The notes beneath the pieces were generated by a model. It was not told the origin of the DNA. It worked only from the letters and a program-made list of their open reading frames with translations, and made no database searches. Position numbers and translations under genes: made by a program. Of a stretch of 64,000 nt of DNA, positions 52,208 to 60,039 are shown piece by piece. Position 1 is the first letter of the stretch; every line of letters starts with the position of its first letter. The DNA is from JBNJGB01 sp051747385 (GTDB lineage: Bacteria; Myxococcota_A; UBA9042; PHBI01; JACKFB01). The stretch lies in NCBI GenBank assembly GCA_051747385.1, contig JBNJGB010000002.1, positions 1-64,000 on the forward strand, given 5' to 3'.

Positions 52208-52791
52208 GCCCTGCCCTCCAGCCGATCGGTGGAGGGCACGCGGAGCCGCTCCAGGGCCTGCCCCACCACGACGCGATCCGCCGGTGGAGCCTCCATCGCC
52301 CGCAGCAGCCCGGCGAACCGTTCGCCACTCGCCCGGCGCGTCGGGGTGTCCGCCTTGTCCGCGAAGATCAGGCGATCCGCGCCCGGCGGCGCCCCCTTGA
52401 ACAGCCCCAGGGGGTGGCTCGCGAGGCGGACGAGCGCCTCCTCCGTGATGCGATCGCCCGGGGCCAGGCCCATGCGCGGCCCGGCGAGGTCGGCCCTGAA
52501 GACCAGGTCGTCGTCCAGGGCCGCCCCGATCACGTCGAGCCCGATCACGGCCACGTGGATCGTCGTGTCGGGCGGGACCACCGGCTCGTGATCGGCGGGC
52601 GCCTCGAGGGGGCGGCGCGCGGCCCCGACGAGGATCCAGTCGAAGGCGCCGGCGTCCCGGAACGTGGCGATGTCCGCGGCGCCGAACCCCTTCAGCTTTC
52701 CCTCGGGCAGCGCGCGCGCCGCGACCGTGACGTGGGCGGCTCCCGGGAGGTCCGCGACCGCCGAGAGGACGAGGGCCGGCTCGGCGTCCAC
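52204..52791 (-). pseudogene. YqeC-like selenium/molybdenum hydroxylase accessory protein, 5'-truncated
   Basis: The readable 195 residues match the C-terminal two thirds of YqeC: HVTVAARALPEGKLKGFGAA, FDWILVGAARRPLEAPADHE and HVAVIGLDVIGAAL. The N-terminal GGKT nucleotide loop is absent. The frame continues a little upstream (PTADPCPTVVVDAEPALVL) and then runs into the FAD-subunit gene in a different frame. The usual VEADGAARRP segment lacks EAD. YqeC proteins help insert the selenium-containing cofactor of molybdenum hydroxylases. Confidence 0.7.
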
Positions 52792-53459
52792 GACGACGGT
52801 CGGGCATGGGTCGGCGGTGGGCCGAGACGCACGAGGGTGGGCCCGACGCAGCTCATGGCGGTGCGCGCCTCCCGGCAGACGCCGTCCTCCACCTCCAGGC
52901 GGGCCGCGGCGTTGAGCCTGGCCAGATCCTCGTGGACCCGGGTGAGAAGGTGGAAGGCCGAGCGCGTGTCGGGCCCCGGCTCCCGGACGCGGAGGCCGAC
53001 GGCCAGCTCGTCGGTGCGGCGGCCGTCCGGGCCCTCCAGCTCGACCTCTCCCCCGAGCGCGAGGGCGGCGCAGGAGCAGTCGCGGGCCGGGGAGCCGCGC
53101 ATGACGTTGCCGACCACGGTGGCCATGTTGCGGATCTGGGGCGTCGCGAAGGTGTAGGCCGCGTCGTACAGCGCCCGGTACCGCTCGGCCACCACGCCGT
53201 CCGTGAGCAGGTCCGCGACCTTCGCCTTCGCTCCCAGGTGCAGGCCCGCCCCCCGTTCGCCTTCGAGGAGGTCCAGGCCCTGCAGGTCCTTCAGGCTGAG
53301 CAGGGCGGCCGGAGCCACCTTCCGGATGTAGTTCCAGATCAGCATGTCCGTGCCGCCGGCGAGGACGGACACGTGGTCGTGGCTGGAGAGCATCTCGACG
53401 GCTTCCGAGACGCTCTGTGGGTTGAGGATGTCGAACCTGGGCAAGACCCGGCTACTCAT
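52692..53459 (-). pseudogene. Molybdenum-hydroxylase FAD subunit (XdhB/CoxM-like), truncated
   Basis: The product begins MSSRVLPRFDILNPQSVSEA and has HVSVLAGGTDMLIWNYI and PQIRNMATVVGNVMRGSPAR, the two FAD-binding segments of the family. The part between GRRTDELAVG and LRVREPGPDT lacks about 20 residues found in relatives. After AMSCVGPTLVRL (about 52840) the sequence leaves the family and reads through the YqeC-like gene in a wrong frame. The C-terminal domain is therefore lost. The start follows AGGAG. No molybdopterin or iron-sulfur subunit gene is found upstream. Confidence 0.72.
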
Positions 53460-53913
53460 CAGGATGCTCCTTCGTCAAGCTGTCGCTCTGTCGCGAGCCC
53501 GCGATGTCACTCGCTCCGGGCGTTCTGGAACACCGCCTGCCCGCCGTTCTGTGGCTTCTGACACGGAGCGTGCGACCATCCACACGCCACGCCTCCCCGT
53601 CGCGGTGGTGGGTGAGCCGCCTCACGTCGGAGGGCCGCGCGCCGCTCGGACATCCCGCGCCCTCCTCCGGCCCGGAGAGCCGGCGGAGGCCTATCGGGCC
53701 CGGCCCGCCGTCTCGGGGTTCACGGCTCGCGATGTCGCGGCAACGCAGCATTCCAGTCGTCCTCGCCGGCTCCTCGCTCGAGGCGGCCGACCCCGAGAAC
53801 TCCTGTAGACGACGTGCCAGAAGGGCGTTCCGATGCAGACTGAGACGGGGGCGCGATCGTGCCATCGCGAGACACCAGGGATTCCCCGGCACGCCCCACG
53901 TGAATCGCCCGGG
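53460..53913. other. 454-bp gap, no recognisable gene
   Basis: The region lies between the damaged FAD-subunit gene and fetB. No frame on either strand shows a family motif or coding-like composition. Neither repeat families A-C nor a palindrome of note was found. It may be the residue of a deleted hydroxylase subunit, but nothing in the sequence proves that. Confidence 0.4.
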
Positions 53914-54726
53914 CTACCGGGTCTGGATCCGCTCGGCCCGAAGCTGATGTCGCTCGTTGAACAGCCGCCGGAACGCCAGGAGGGCGACCATCATGGAGCC
54001 CAGGGCCGTGGCCGCTGCGAGCATGCACATGACGACGATCTGGTATTTCACGGCGTCGAGCGGGTCCGCGCCGGCGAGGATCTGGCCGGTCATCATGCCC
54101 GGGAGCGAGACGATCCCCACCACCATCATGGCGTTGAGGATGGGGATCATGCCCCGACGGACGGAGTCGGCCACGGCGTCGCGCGCCGCCTCCCAACGGG
54201 TGGCGCCCAGGGCCAGGTCGGCCTCCACGAGGTCGCGGCGCTCGTCCAGGGACTCCAGGAGCTTGTCCAGGCACAGGGAGATGCCGTTCAGGGCGTTTCC
54301 CAGGATCATCCCCAGGATGGGCAGGACGTACTGGGGATCGAACCACGGCGAGATGCCGATGATCCCCTCCGTGACGGCCACCGTCGTGAGCACGCCGGTC
54401 AAGGCGAGGGAGCCGATGGCCTCCACGGTGGCGAAGCGATAGGTCCGCTCGGAGCGTCGCACCGCCTCGCGGCCCGCCACCATCAGCATGAGGCCCACCA
54501 GCCCCAGCACCGGCACGGCGCGCTCCAGGGCGAAGATCCACTCCAGGACGTAGCCCAGCAGGAGGAGCTGGACGATGGTCCGCACCGAGGCCAGCGCCAG
54601 GCGTCGGCCCAGCCCCAGGCGCAGGGCCACGCTGATGACCCCGGCCACCAGGACCAGCGCCCCGGCGAGGACCAGGTCCAGGGTGTCGAGCGGGATCGCG
54701 CCGACGGCGGCCTCACCCTCGGACAT
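53914..54726 (-). CDS. fetB: FetB-like ABC transporter permease
   Basis: The 270-residue product has six or seven membrane segments (LVLAGALVLVAGVISVALRL, LLLLGYVLEWIFALERAVPV and so on). The FetB signature region reads LGATRWEAARDAVADSVRRG followed by MIPILNAMMVVGIVSLPGMM. FetAB of E. coli exports iron and helps peroxide resistance. Its start overlaps the ATPase gene by 14 bp, as expected for a coupled transporter. Substrate is inferred from family only. Confidence 0.88.
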   Translation of the reverse strand: MSEGEAAVGAIPLDTLDLVLAGALVLVAGVISVALRLGLGRRLALASVRTIVQLLLLGYVLEWIFALERAVPVLGLVGLMLMVAGREAVRRSERTYRFATVEAIGSLALTGVLTTVAVTEGIIGISPWFDPQYVLPILGMILGNALNGISLCLDKLLESLDERRDLVEADLALGATRWEAARDAVADSVRRGMIPILNAMMVVGIVSLPGMMTGQILAGADPLDAVKYQIVVMCMLAAATALGSMMVALLAFRRLFNERHQLRAERIQTR

Positions 54727-55450
54727 CGCCCCCCTCCTGCCAGGCCTCCACGTCGACGACGCGATCGCAGAGCCGCTCGGACTGGGCCCGATCGTGGGTC
54801 ACGACGATCGCCGCCGCGCCGATCTCGGCCGTGGCCTCGCGGACCAGGTCCTCCGCCGCGTCCCGAGCGTCCGCGTCCAGCCCGCTCGTCGGCTCGTCGA
54901 GCAGGAGGCACGCCGGGTCGAGGAGCAGCGCCCGCACCAGGGCCACCCGCTGCTGCTGGCCGGTCGACAGGGTCCGCGCCGACTGGTCCCACACGTCCTC
55001 GAGGAGGCAGCGGGCCAGCAGGTTCCGAGCGCGGTCGGCGTCGAAGGGACCCGACGCGGTCCGGAAGCGGAAGGGACGCGAGAGGACCTCCGCCACGGGC
55101 ACGCCGGGCAGGGTCGGCTGCTGCGCGACGTAGACCACCCGGCGGCGGAAGGCCGGCCAGCCGACCGCGTCCGGCGCCCGACCCTCCAGGAGCACCTCGC
55201 CGCCGGCCGGATCGTCCAACCCCGCCACGGCGCGGAGGATGGTGGTCTTCCCCGAGCCGGACGGCCCCACCAGCGCCACGCGCTCCCCGCCGCGCAGATC
55301 CAGGTCGATCCCGCGCACGAGGACCCGCCCCCCCGCCTCGGCGGCCAGCCCCGACAGCCGCAGGAGGGGCGGATCGAGCGACCGCCCGCCCGCGCCGTGT
55401 GCCGTCCCGGGATTCGTCAAGCGCCGCCTCCGCATCGAGGACGAGCGCAT
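54713..55450 (-). CDS. fetA: FetA-like ABC transporter ATPase
   Basis: The 245-residue product has Walker A (GPSGSGKT), a Q loop (VAQQPTLPG), the signature LSTGQQQRVALVRAL, Walker B with catalytic Glu (CLLLDEPTSG) and the H loop (VVTHDRAQSERLCDRV). The first 20 residues are a basic lead that may not be translated: an ATG at 55435 is an alternative to 55450. It overlaps fetB by 14 bp and is divergent from corA. Confidence 0.88.
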   Translation of the reverse strand: MRSSSMRRRRLTNPGTAHGAGGRSLDPPLLRLSGLAAEAGGRVLVRGIDLDLRGGERVALVGPSGSGKTTILRAVAGLDDPAGGEVLLEGRAPDAVGWPAFRRRVVYVAQQPTLPGVPVAEVLSRPFRFRTASGPFDADRARNLLARCLLEDVWDQSARTLSTGQQQRVALVRALLLDPACLLLDEPTSGLDADARDAAEDLVREATAEIGAAAIVVTHDRAQSERLCDRVVDVEAWQEGGDVRG

Positions 55451-55613
55451 ACATAGCAGATCCCGGCGCCGCCTTGTGCCGCGACGTGGGGTTCCCTACG
55501 GTGCCGGCTCGCGCTGCTGGCGCTGCGGCGGCGACGGGCCGGCCCGCCGAAAACTTGGCGCGCGCCGCAGGACCCGCGACCCTCTCCTGGCGTCTCCCGG
55601 GCGAGGAGCACCG

Positions 55614-56717
55614 ATGGTCATCCCAAACCTGATGAAGCTGGGCCTGCGCCCGCTCCGGCGGCCGAAGCACCACACGAGACCGGGAGCGGCTCCCGGCACC
55701 CTGTTCGTCCCTCCGGACGCGCCCGAGACGCAGATCCGCGTCATCGCGTACGGGCCGGACGAGCTGAAGGAGGAGTCCCCGGAGACGGTCCCGGAGATCG
55801 TCGCGCTGCGGAGCCGCTTTCCCGTCGTATGGGTGGATGTCCGGGGCCTCCGCGCTCTCGACACCATCCGGGACCTGGGCGAGGCCTTCGGGCTGCACGT
55901 CCTGGCCCTGGAGGACCTGGTCCACGCCCACCAGCGCCCCAAGGTCGACGTCTACGACGAGTTCGACCTCATCATCACGCGCATGGGCCGCCGGGTGAAC
56001 GGAGGCCTCGACCTGGAGCAGGTCGGCGTCGTCGTGGGCGACGGCTTCGTGCTGACGTTCCAGGAGCACGAGGGGGATTGCCTGGACCCGGTGCGCGACC
56101 GCCTCCGCCGGCACACGGGGCGCGTCCGCGACCACGGGCCCGACTTCCTGGCCTGGGCTCTGATGGACGCCATCGTCGACAACTACTTCCCGGTCCTGGA
56201 GCGGTACGGCGACGCCCTCGAGGACCTGGAGGCGGACATCCTCCGGGACCCGGACGAGGAGGTGGCCGCCCGCCTCGTCGGGATCCGCCACGACCTGCTG
56301 TCCATGCGCCGGGCCATCTGGCCGCTCCGGGACGCCATGGCGACCCTGCGGCGGGAGGGCTCCCCGCGGTTCCAGAGCGAGACGCTGGTGTTCCTGCGGG
56401 ACCTCGAGGACCACGTCCTCCAGCTCGTGGAGCTGTTCGAGACGTTCCGGGAGACGGGCGCGAGCCTGATGGACCTGTACACGACGATGATCGGCCACCG
56501 CATGAACGAGGTGATGAAGGTCCTGACCATCATCGCCACCATCTTCATGCCCATGAGCTTCATCGCCGGCGTGTACGGCATGAACTTCGAGCGGTCCGTG
56601 TCCCGCTTCAACATGCCCGAGCTGGGATGGGACTTCGGGTACTTCTTCGCGCTGGCGCTCATGGGCGGGATCGCCGTGGCCATGCTCCTCTGGTTCCGCA
56701 GGAAGCGATGGCTGTGA
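55614..56717 (+). CDS. corA: CorA-family magnesium/cobalt transporter
   Basis: The 367-residue product ends with two membrane segments and the GMN pore motif in AGVYGMNFE, which defines CorA. The first 270 residues are the cytosolic funnel with helices rich in charge (LEDLEADILRDPDEEVAARL). GAGGAG lies upstream of the ATG. The 40-residue N-terminus is basic and Pro-rich, unlike E. coli CorA. The stop overlaps the next gene by 10 bp. Confidence 0.93.
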   Translation: MVIPNLMKLGLRPLRRPKHHTRPGAAPGTLFVPPDAPETQIRVIAYGPDELKEESPETVPEIVALRSRFPVVWVDVRGLRALDTIRDLGEAFGLHVLALEDLVHAHQRPKVDVYDEFDLIITRMGRRVNGGLDLEQVGVVVGDGFVLTFQEHEGDCLDPVRDRLRRHTGRVRDHGPDFLAWALMDAIVDNYFPVLERYGDALEDLEADILRDPDEEVAARLVGIRHDLLSMRRAIWPLRDAMATLRREGSPRFQSETLVFLRDLEDHVLQLVELFETFRETGASLMDLYTTMIGHRMNEVMKVLTIIATIFMPMSFIAGVYGMNFERSVSRFNMPELGWDFGYFFALALMGGIAVAMLLWFRRKRWL

Positions 56718-57883
56718 GCGCGACACGCAGCGTCCTGATGCTCGCGGTCGCCCTCCTGGTCGGGTGCGCCCACGCCGGCCGTGGGAAGCCCACGACCCTG
56801 GACGAGCTCCGCGAGGATCCGAAGTTCCTGGTCCACCCGGACCTGGCGGAGGAGCCCGAGCCGGTCGCGAAGGCCTGGGCGGCCTACGCGGTGGGGCGCC
56901 TCGTGGGCCGGCATAGCCTGGAAGAGGAGGCCACCGCGTCGCTCCCCTACCTGGAGGAGTGGCTGGCCCGGCGCGCCCTCGCCCGCTCCTGGAAGCAGCA
57001 GCGCGAGGCCGGCGAGGCCGACGCCGAGCCCTACCTGGACGCCCTCGTGGAGGTCCTGGACGCAGGGTTCCTCGAGGCCTACACGGTGTTCTTCTTCGCC
57101 AGCCCGGGCTGGACCGTGCCGTCGGCCCAACGGATCGAGCTGGAGGGCTTCCTGCGCTGGGCCCGGGAGCACCTGCAGCCCCACGAGCCGAAGACCCTCG
57201 CCGCTCCCCGGGACGACCCGGACGCGGAGCCCCCGCCGGTGCTGGGCGAGGACCTGGCGCCGTCCGTGGTGCTGGCCCCCGACGACGAGATCGAGTGCGA
57301 CCACGTCGTCGCCCGGACCCCGACGGCCGTGACGCGCTGGGACGAGCAGATCGTCGGCGTGGACGCGAAGGTCGTCGGCCCGCCGGACCGGGACGAGCTG
57401 ATCGCGACCCTGCTCCACCTTCGGCGCGAGATCGACGAGTCCCAGTGGGTCGCGTGGGCCTCGCCGCGAGCGACCCGGCTGTTCATGGCGGCGGGCCTCT
57501 GCGCCCAGGATCGCGGGGACTTCCGCGTGGCCCAGGCCTACGCGGAGACGGTGGTCGCCCTCCGGCCGACGTGGTCCGCCGCACGCCGCGAGCTCGCCCA
57601 CAGCCTGCGCATGCAGGGCGACGCGGAGGAGGCCCTCCGGGAGGTGGCCCGGGCCCTGCGGGTCGCGGACGATCCGTGCGAGCGGGCCGCCGTGCTCCGC
57701 CAGCGTGGGGACGTGCTGGTGGAGGACGAACGCCTCGAGGAGGCCCGGGAGGCATACCTGGCGTCCCTCCGCCTCCAGCCCGCCCACCGGGCCGTCCGAC
57801 GGGTCGTCCGGATGCTCGACGCCGAGCTCGGGGGCCCGGAGACCCCCCTCCCGGAGCCCTCGGATCCCCCCTGCTCGGAGTAG
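56708..57883 (+). CDS. Lipoprotein with TPR-like C-terminal half
   Basis: The 391-residue product has the signal MAVSATRSVLMLAVALLVGC. Its C-terminal 150 residues read as TPR helices (AAGLCAQDRGDFRVAQAYAE, LAHSLRMQGDAEEALREVAR, LVEDERLEEAREAYLASLRL). The middle part holds a Pro/Asp-rich loop. The start lies inside the last codons of corA, so the two are cotranscribed, although a link to metal transport is not proven. No enzyme motif is seen. Confidence 0.75.
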   Translation: MAVSATRSVLMLAVALLVGCAHAGRGKPTTLDELREDPKFLVHPDLAEEPEPVAKAWAAYAVGRLVGRHSLEEEATASLPYLEEWLARRALARSWKQQREAGEADAEPYLDALVEVLDAGFLEAYTVFFFASPGWTVPSAQRIELEGFLRWAREHLQPHEPKTLAAPRDDPDAEPPPVLGEDLAPSVVLAPDDEIECDHVVARTPTAVTRWDEQIVGVDAKVVGPPDRDELIATLLHLRREIDESQWVAWASPRATRLFMAAGLCAQDRGDFRVAQAYAETVVALRPTWSAARRELAHSLRMQGDAEEALREVARALRVADDPCERAAVLRQRGDVLVEDERLEEAREAYLASLRLQPAHRAVRRVVRMLDAELGGPETPLPEPSDPPCSE

Positions 57884-57929
57884 GGACGGCGTCCCATCGG
57901 TGCGCCGTCCACGTCCACGTTTCGCCGAT

Positions 57930-58883
57930 CTACGGCAGGATCCCGATCAGCTCCAGGGCCGCGAAGGTCGTCGTGTCCCCCTCGTCGGGGATGTCCGCCC
58001 GCACCTCGAGGGCGCCGATGAAGTACTCGTTGAAGTCGAACAGGTACGCGCCCGTGATCTCCATGTCGTCGTCCAGCCAGCTGTAGCGCCCGGTGACGCT
58101 CCCGAAGTCGCCGAAGGCGTAGTTGCCCTTCACGGAGGCCCCGAACACGGTGTCGTCGTCCGTGTTCTGGAGGTTCAGCTCCACGAAGCCGGTGAAGTCC
58201 CCGAAGTAGACGCTGGAGTCCAGGTCCAGCATCAACCGGGGGTCGTCGGCGACCACGGGACCGTACGTCGACGACAGGCCGACGCCGCCCCAGTCGTCCG
58301 ACCAGTCCACGCGGCCGCCCACGCTGGCGTCGCGCTCGGTGGCGGGCATGTCCCAGTCGTTGGCGACCCACACCTGGGCCCCCAGGGACTCGCCGCGATA
58401 GCCGCCGAAGAAGCCCGTGAGGTTCGTCGGGGTGGCGAAGTCGAAGAGCAGGCTGTGGCTGTACTGGTACATCTCGTGGGGATCCACGGCCTCCACGCCG
58501 ATGGGCGCGTTCGACTTGCCCGCCTTGAAGAACACGCCGGTGTCGCCGCCGCCGAAGACGTACTCGGCGAAGGCCTGCTCCACGAAGTCGTCGTAGCCCA
58601 GTTCGCCCGCCGACCCCGTGTCGGACGGGAACCAGTTCAGGTCCACGCGGACGAGCATCCCGCTCGTGGGGGTGATCTCCGCGTCGATCTCGGCCTGGTC
58701 CAGGCCGAGGAGGACCTCGTCGCCGTCGTCCGCGAAGCCCGACATGGGGACGAAGACCGACGTGTCGACGAACCCGGAGAGATCGACGACGCTCTGCTCG
58801 CCACCCTCCTCCTGGGCGAGGGCCGTCGACGGCGACAGGGCCAGCGCGGCCGCGAGGAACAGGTGGGTGGGGGTTGCACGCAT
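57930..58883 (-). CDS. Outer-membrane porin-like protein
   Basis: The 317-residue product has a signal peptide (MRATPTHLFLAAALALSPST, then ALAQ). Alternating strands follow, typical of a beta-barrel (VDLSGFVDTSVFVPMSGFAD, GMLVRVDLNWFPSDTGSAGE, VSLFRAD-like ends). FFKAGKSNAPIGVEAVDPHE resembles the loop that precedes the pore in BBP2-type porins. Tyr/Phe-rich turns and a C-terminal hydrophobic strand (FAALELIGILP) agree. AAGGAG precedes the ATG. The promoter must lie between it and the A4 repeat. Confidence 0.72.
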   Translation of the reverse strand: MRATPTHLFLAAALALSPSTALAQEEGGEQSVVDLSGFVDTSVFVPMSGFADDGDEVLLGLDQAEIDAEITPTSGMLVRVDLNWFPSDTGSAGELGYDDFVEQAFAEYVFGGGDTGVFFKAGKSNAPIGVEAVDPHEMYQYSHSLLFDFATPTNLTGFFGGYRGESLGAQVWVANDWDMPATERDASVGGRVDWSDDWGGVGLSSTYGPVVADDPRLMLDLDSSVYFGDFTGFVELNLQNTDDDTVFGASVKGNYAFGDFGSVTGRYSWLDDDMEITGAYLFDFNEYFIGALEVRADIPDEGDTTTFAALELIGILP

Positions 58884-59020
58884 GCGCACTACTCCTTGGT
58901 CTGGCGGCCCGCGGCCGCGATCACGCGATGGGGGACGGGCACTCCGGGCGGCCGTCCCGCGTGCTCCATGGGTAGCGGCCCCGTGTTTCGAGGTCTTTTC
59001 GCGCAGGTGAACCCTCCAGA

Positions 59021-59163
59021 CCAATCTCGAAGTCGGAGAAGTGAGGGCCGCGCGGCGGTACGGCGCCCGGCGCCGGATTGCACCCGGTCGGAAACGATGG
59101 ATATTGCGCGTCTGAGAGCAGGCAAGGGCAAGGGCAAGGGCAAGGGCAAGGGCAAGGGAGGGG
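59021..59163 (+). repeat. Family A repeat, copy A4, right end lost
   Basis: The left part is conserved (CAATCTCGAAGTCGG, GGCGCCCGGCGCCGG, GATTGCACCCGGTCGG, GCGCGTCTGAGAGCAGG), then five to six GGGCAA units. After GGGAGGGG the terminal hairpin seen in copies A1-A3 is missing. The sequence passes directly into the ornithine-cyclodeaminase-like fragment. 58884-59020 holds the porin promoter region and nothing else I recognise. Confidence 0.85.
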
Positions 59164-59327
59164 TGGACAGGCCGACGCCCCGAGGCGACGCCACGCTCAC
59201 GGTCTTCGACTCCACCGGCCTGGCCGTCCAGGACGTGGCCGTGACCCGGGCCATCCACGCCGTCGCCCGCGAGCGCAGGGTCGGCGCCGGGGTGGACCTG
59301 GTCGGCGTGGGCGACCTCGGCGGCTAG
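59162..59327 (+). pseudogene. C-terminal stump of an ornithine-cyclodeaminase/mu-crystallin gene
   Basis: The frame encodes VDRPTPRGDATLTVFDSTGL followed by AVQDVAVTRAIHAVARERRV and then a stop at 59327. TVFDSTGLAVQDVAV is the highly conserved C-terminal signature of ornithine cyclodeaminase/mu-crystallin proteins, which are about 310-350 residues long. Only the last 50 or so codons are present, and the family A copy lies directly at the broken end. The family's NAD-binding domain is wholly missing. Confidence 0.75.
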
Positions 59328-59333
59328 CCGCCG

Positions 59334-59741
59334 TCAGTCCGAGTCGATCTCCGGATCGAGCTGGAGCGCCGCCGAGTTGATGCACCACCGCTGGCCCGTC
59401 GGCTGGGGACCGTCCGGGAAGACGTGTCCCAGGTGGGCGTCGCACGCCGCACACAAGGCCTCGGTCCGCTCCATGCCGAGGCTGAGGTCCGATCGCGTCC
59501 GGACGTGCCCCTGGTCGACGGGCTCCCAGAAGCTCGGCCACCCGGAGCCCGACTCGTACTTGGTCTCCGACGTGAACAGCGGGGTCCCGCAGCACGCGCA
59601 CCGGTAGGTGCCGGGGGTCTTCGTGTCCCAGTACTCGCCGGTGAAGGCCCGCTCGGTCGCGCCCTCCCGGGCGACGCGATACTGCTCCTCGGTGAGGTGC
59701 TCCCGCCACTCCTCGTCGCTCTTGTCCACCTTGTCGACCAT
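59334..59741 (-). CDS. msrB: Peptide methionine-R-sulfoxide reductase
   Basis: The 135-residue product reduces the R epimer of methionine sulfoxide in proteins. It has the zinc sites Cys48/Cys51 (CACCG) and Cys97/Cys100 (CAACDAH). The motifs GSGWPSFWEPV and HLGHVFPDGP are followed by the catalytic Cys120 in GQRWCINSAAL. It is of normal length, with no signal peptide. It is convergent with the gene stump that ends at 59327. Confidence 0.95.
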   Translation of the reverse strand: MVDKVDKSDEEWREHLTEEQYRVAREGATERAFTGEYWDTKTPGTYRCACCGTPLFTSETKYESGSGWPSFWEPVDQGHVRTRSDLSLGMERTEALCAACDAHLGHVFPDGPQPTGQRWCINSAALQLDPEIDSD

Positions 59742-59963
59742 CGCGCGTTCCTCCCACGTGTCGGTCGATCATAGGACCGTCTCGGAGCCCGGACCAGCCA
59801 CAGCCGCCGAGCGGACGTCCCCTCTCCGATCGCACATGACCGCGAGGCCAGGCGTCGAAGGTGCGAAGGAGGAGGTCGACGCGCACGCTCGCCACTTGTT
59901 CGACTCGCCCCCGCCCCCACATGACGGGGGTTCGCGACCGCCCCACGCCGATCGTACACCTCG

Positions 59964-59979
59964 TGGCACCGCCTTTGCT
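59964..59979 (+). promoter_or_regulatory. Sigma-54 (-24/-12) promoter
   Basis: TGGCACCGCCTTTGCT matches the sigma-54 consensus TGGCAC-N5-TTGCW, with the GG and GC elements correctly spaced. It lies 60 bp before the ATG at 60040, which leaves a leader of roughly 45-50 bases. CCCCCACATGACGGGGG, an inverted repeat that could bind an activator, is about 20-35 bp upstream. A sigma-54 activator gene starts beyond the end of the lipoprotein gene on the other strand. The remaining 59742-59963 shows no gene. Confidence 0.6.
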
Positions 59980-60039
59980 CCAGGGGTGGGCGAGGCCGCG
60001 GCGCGGTGCCCGGCCCCACTCAGCGACAGGAGAAGGACG

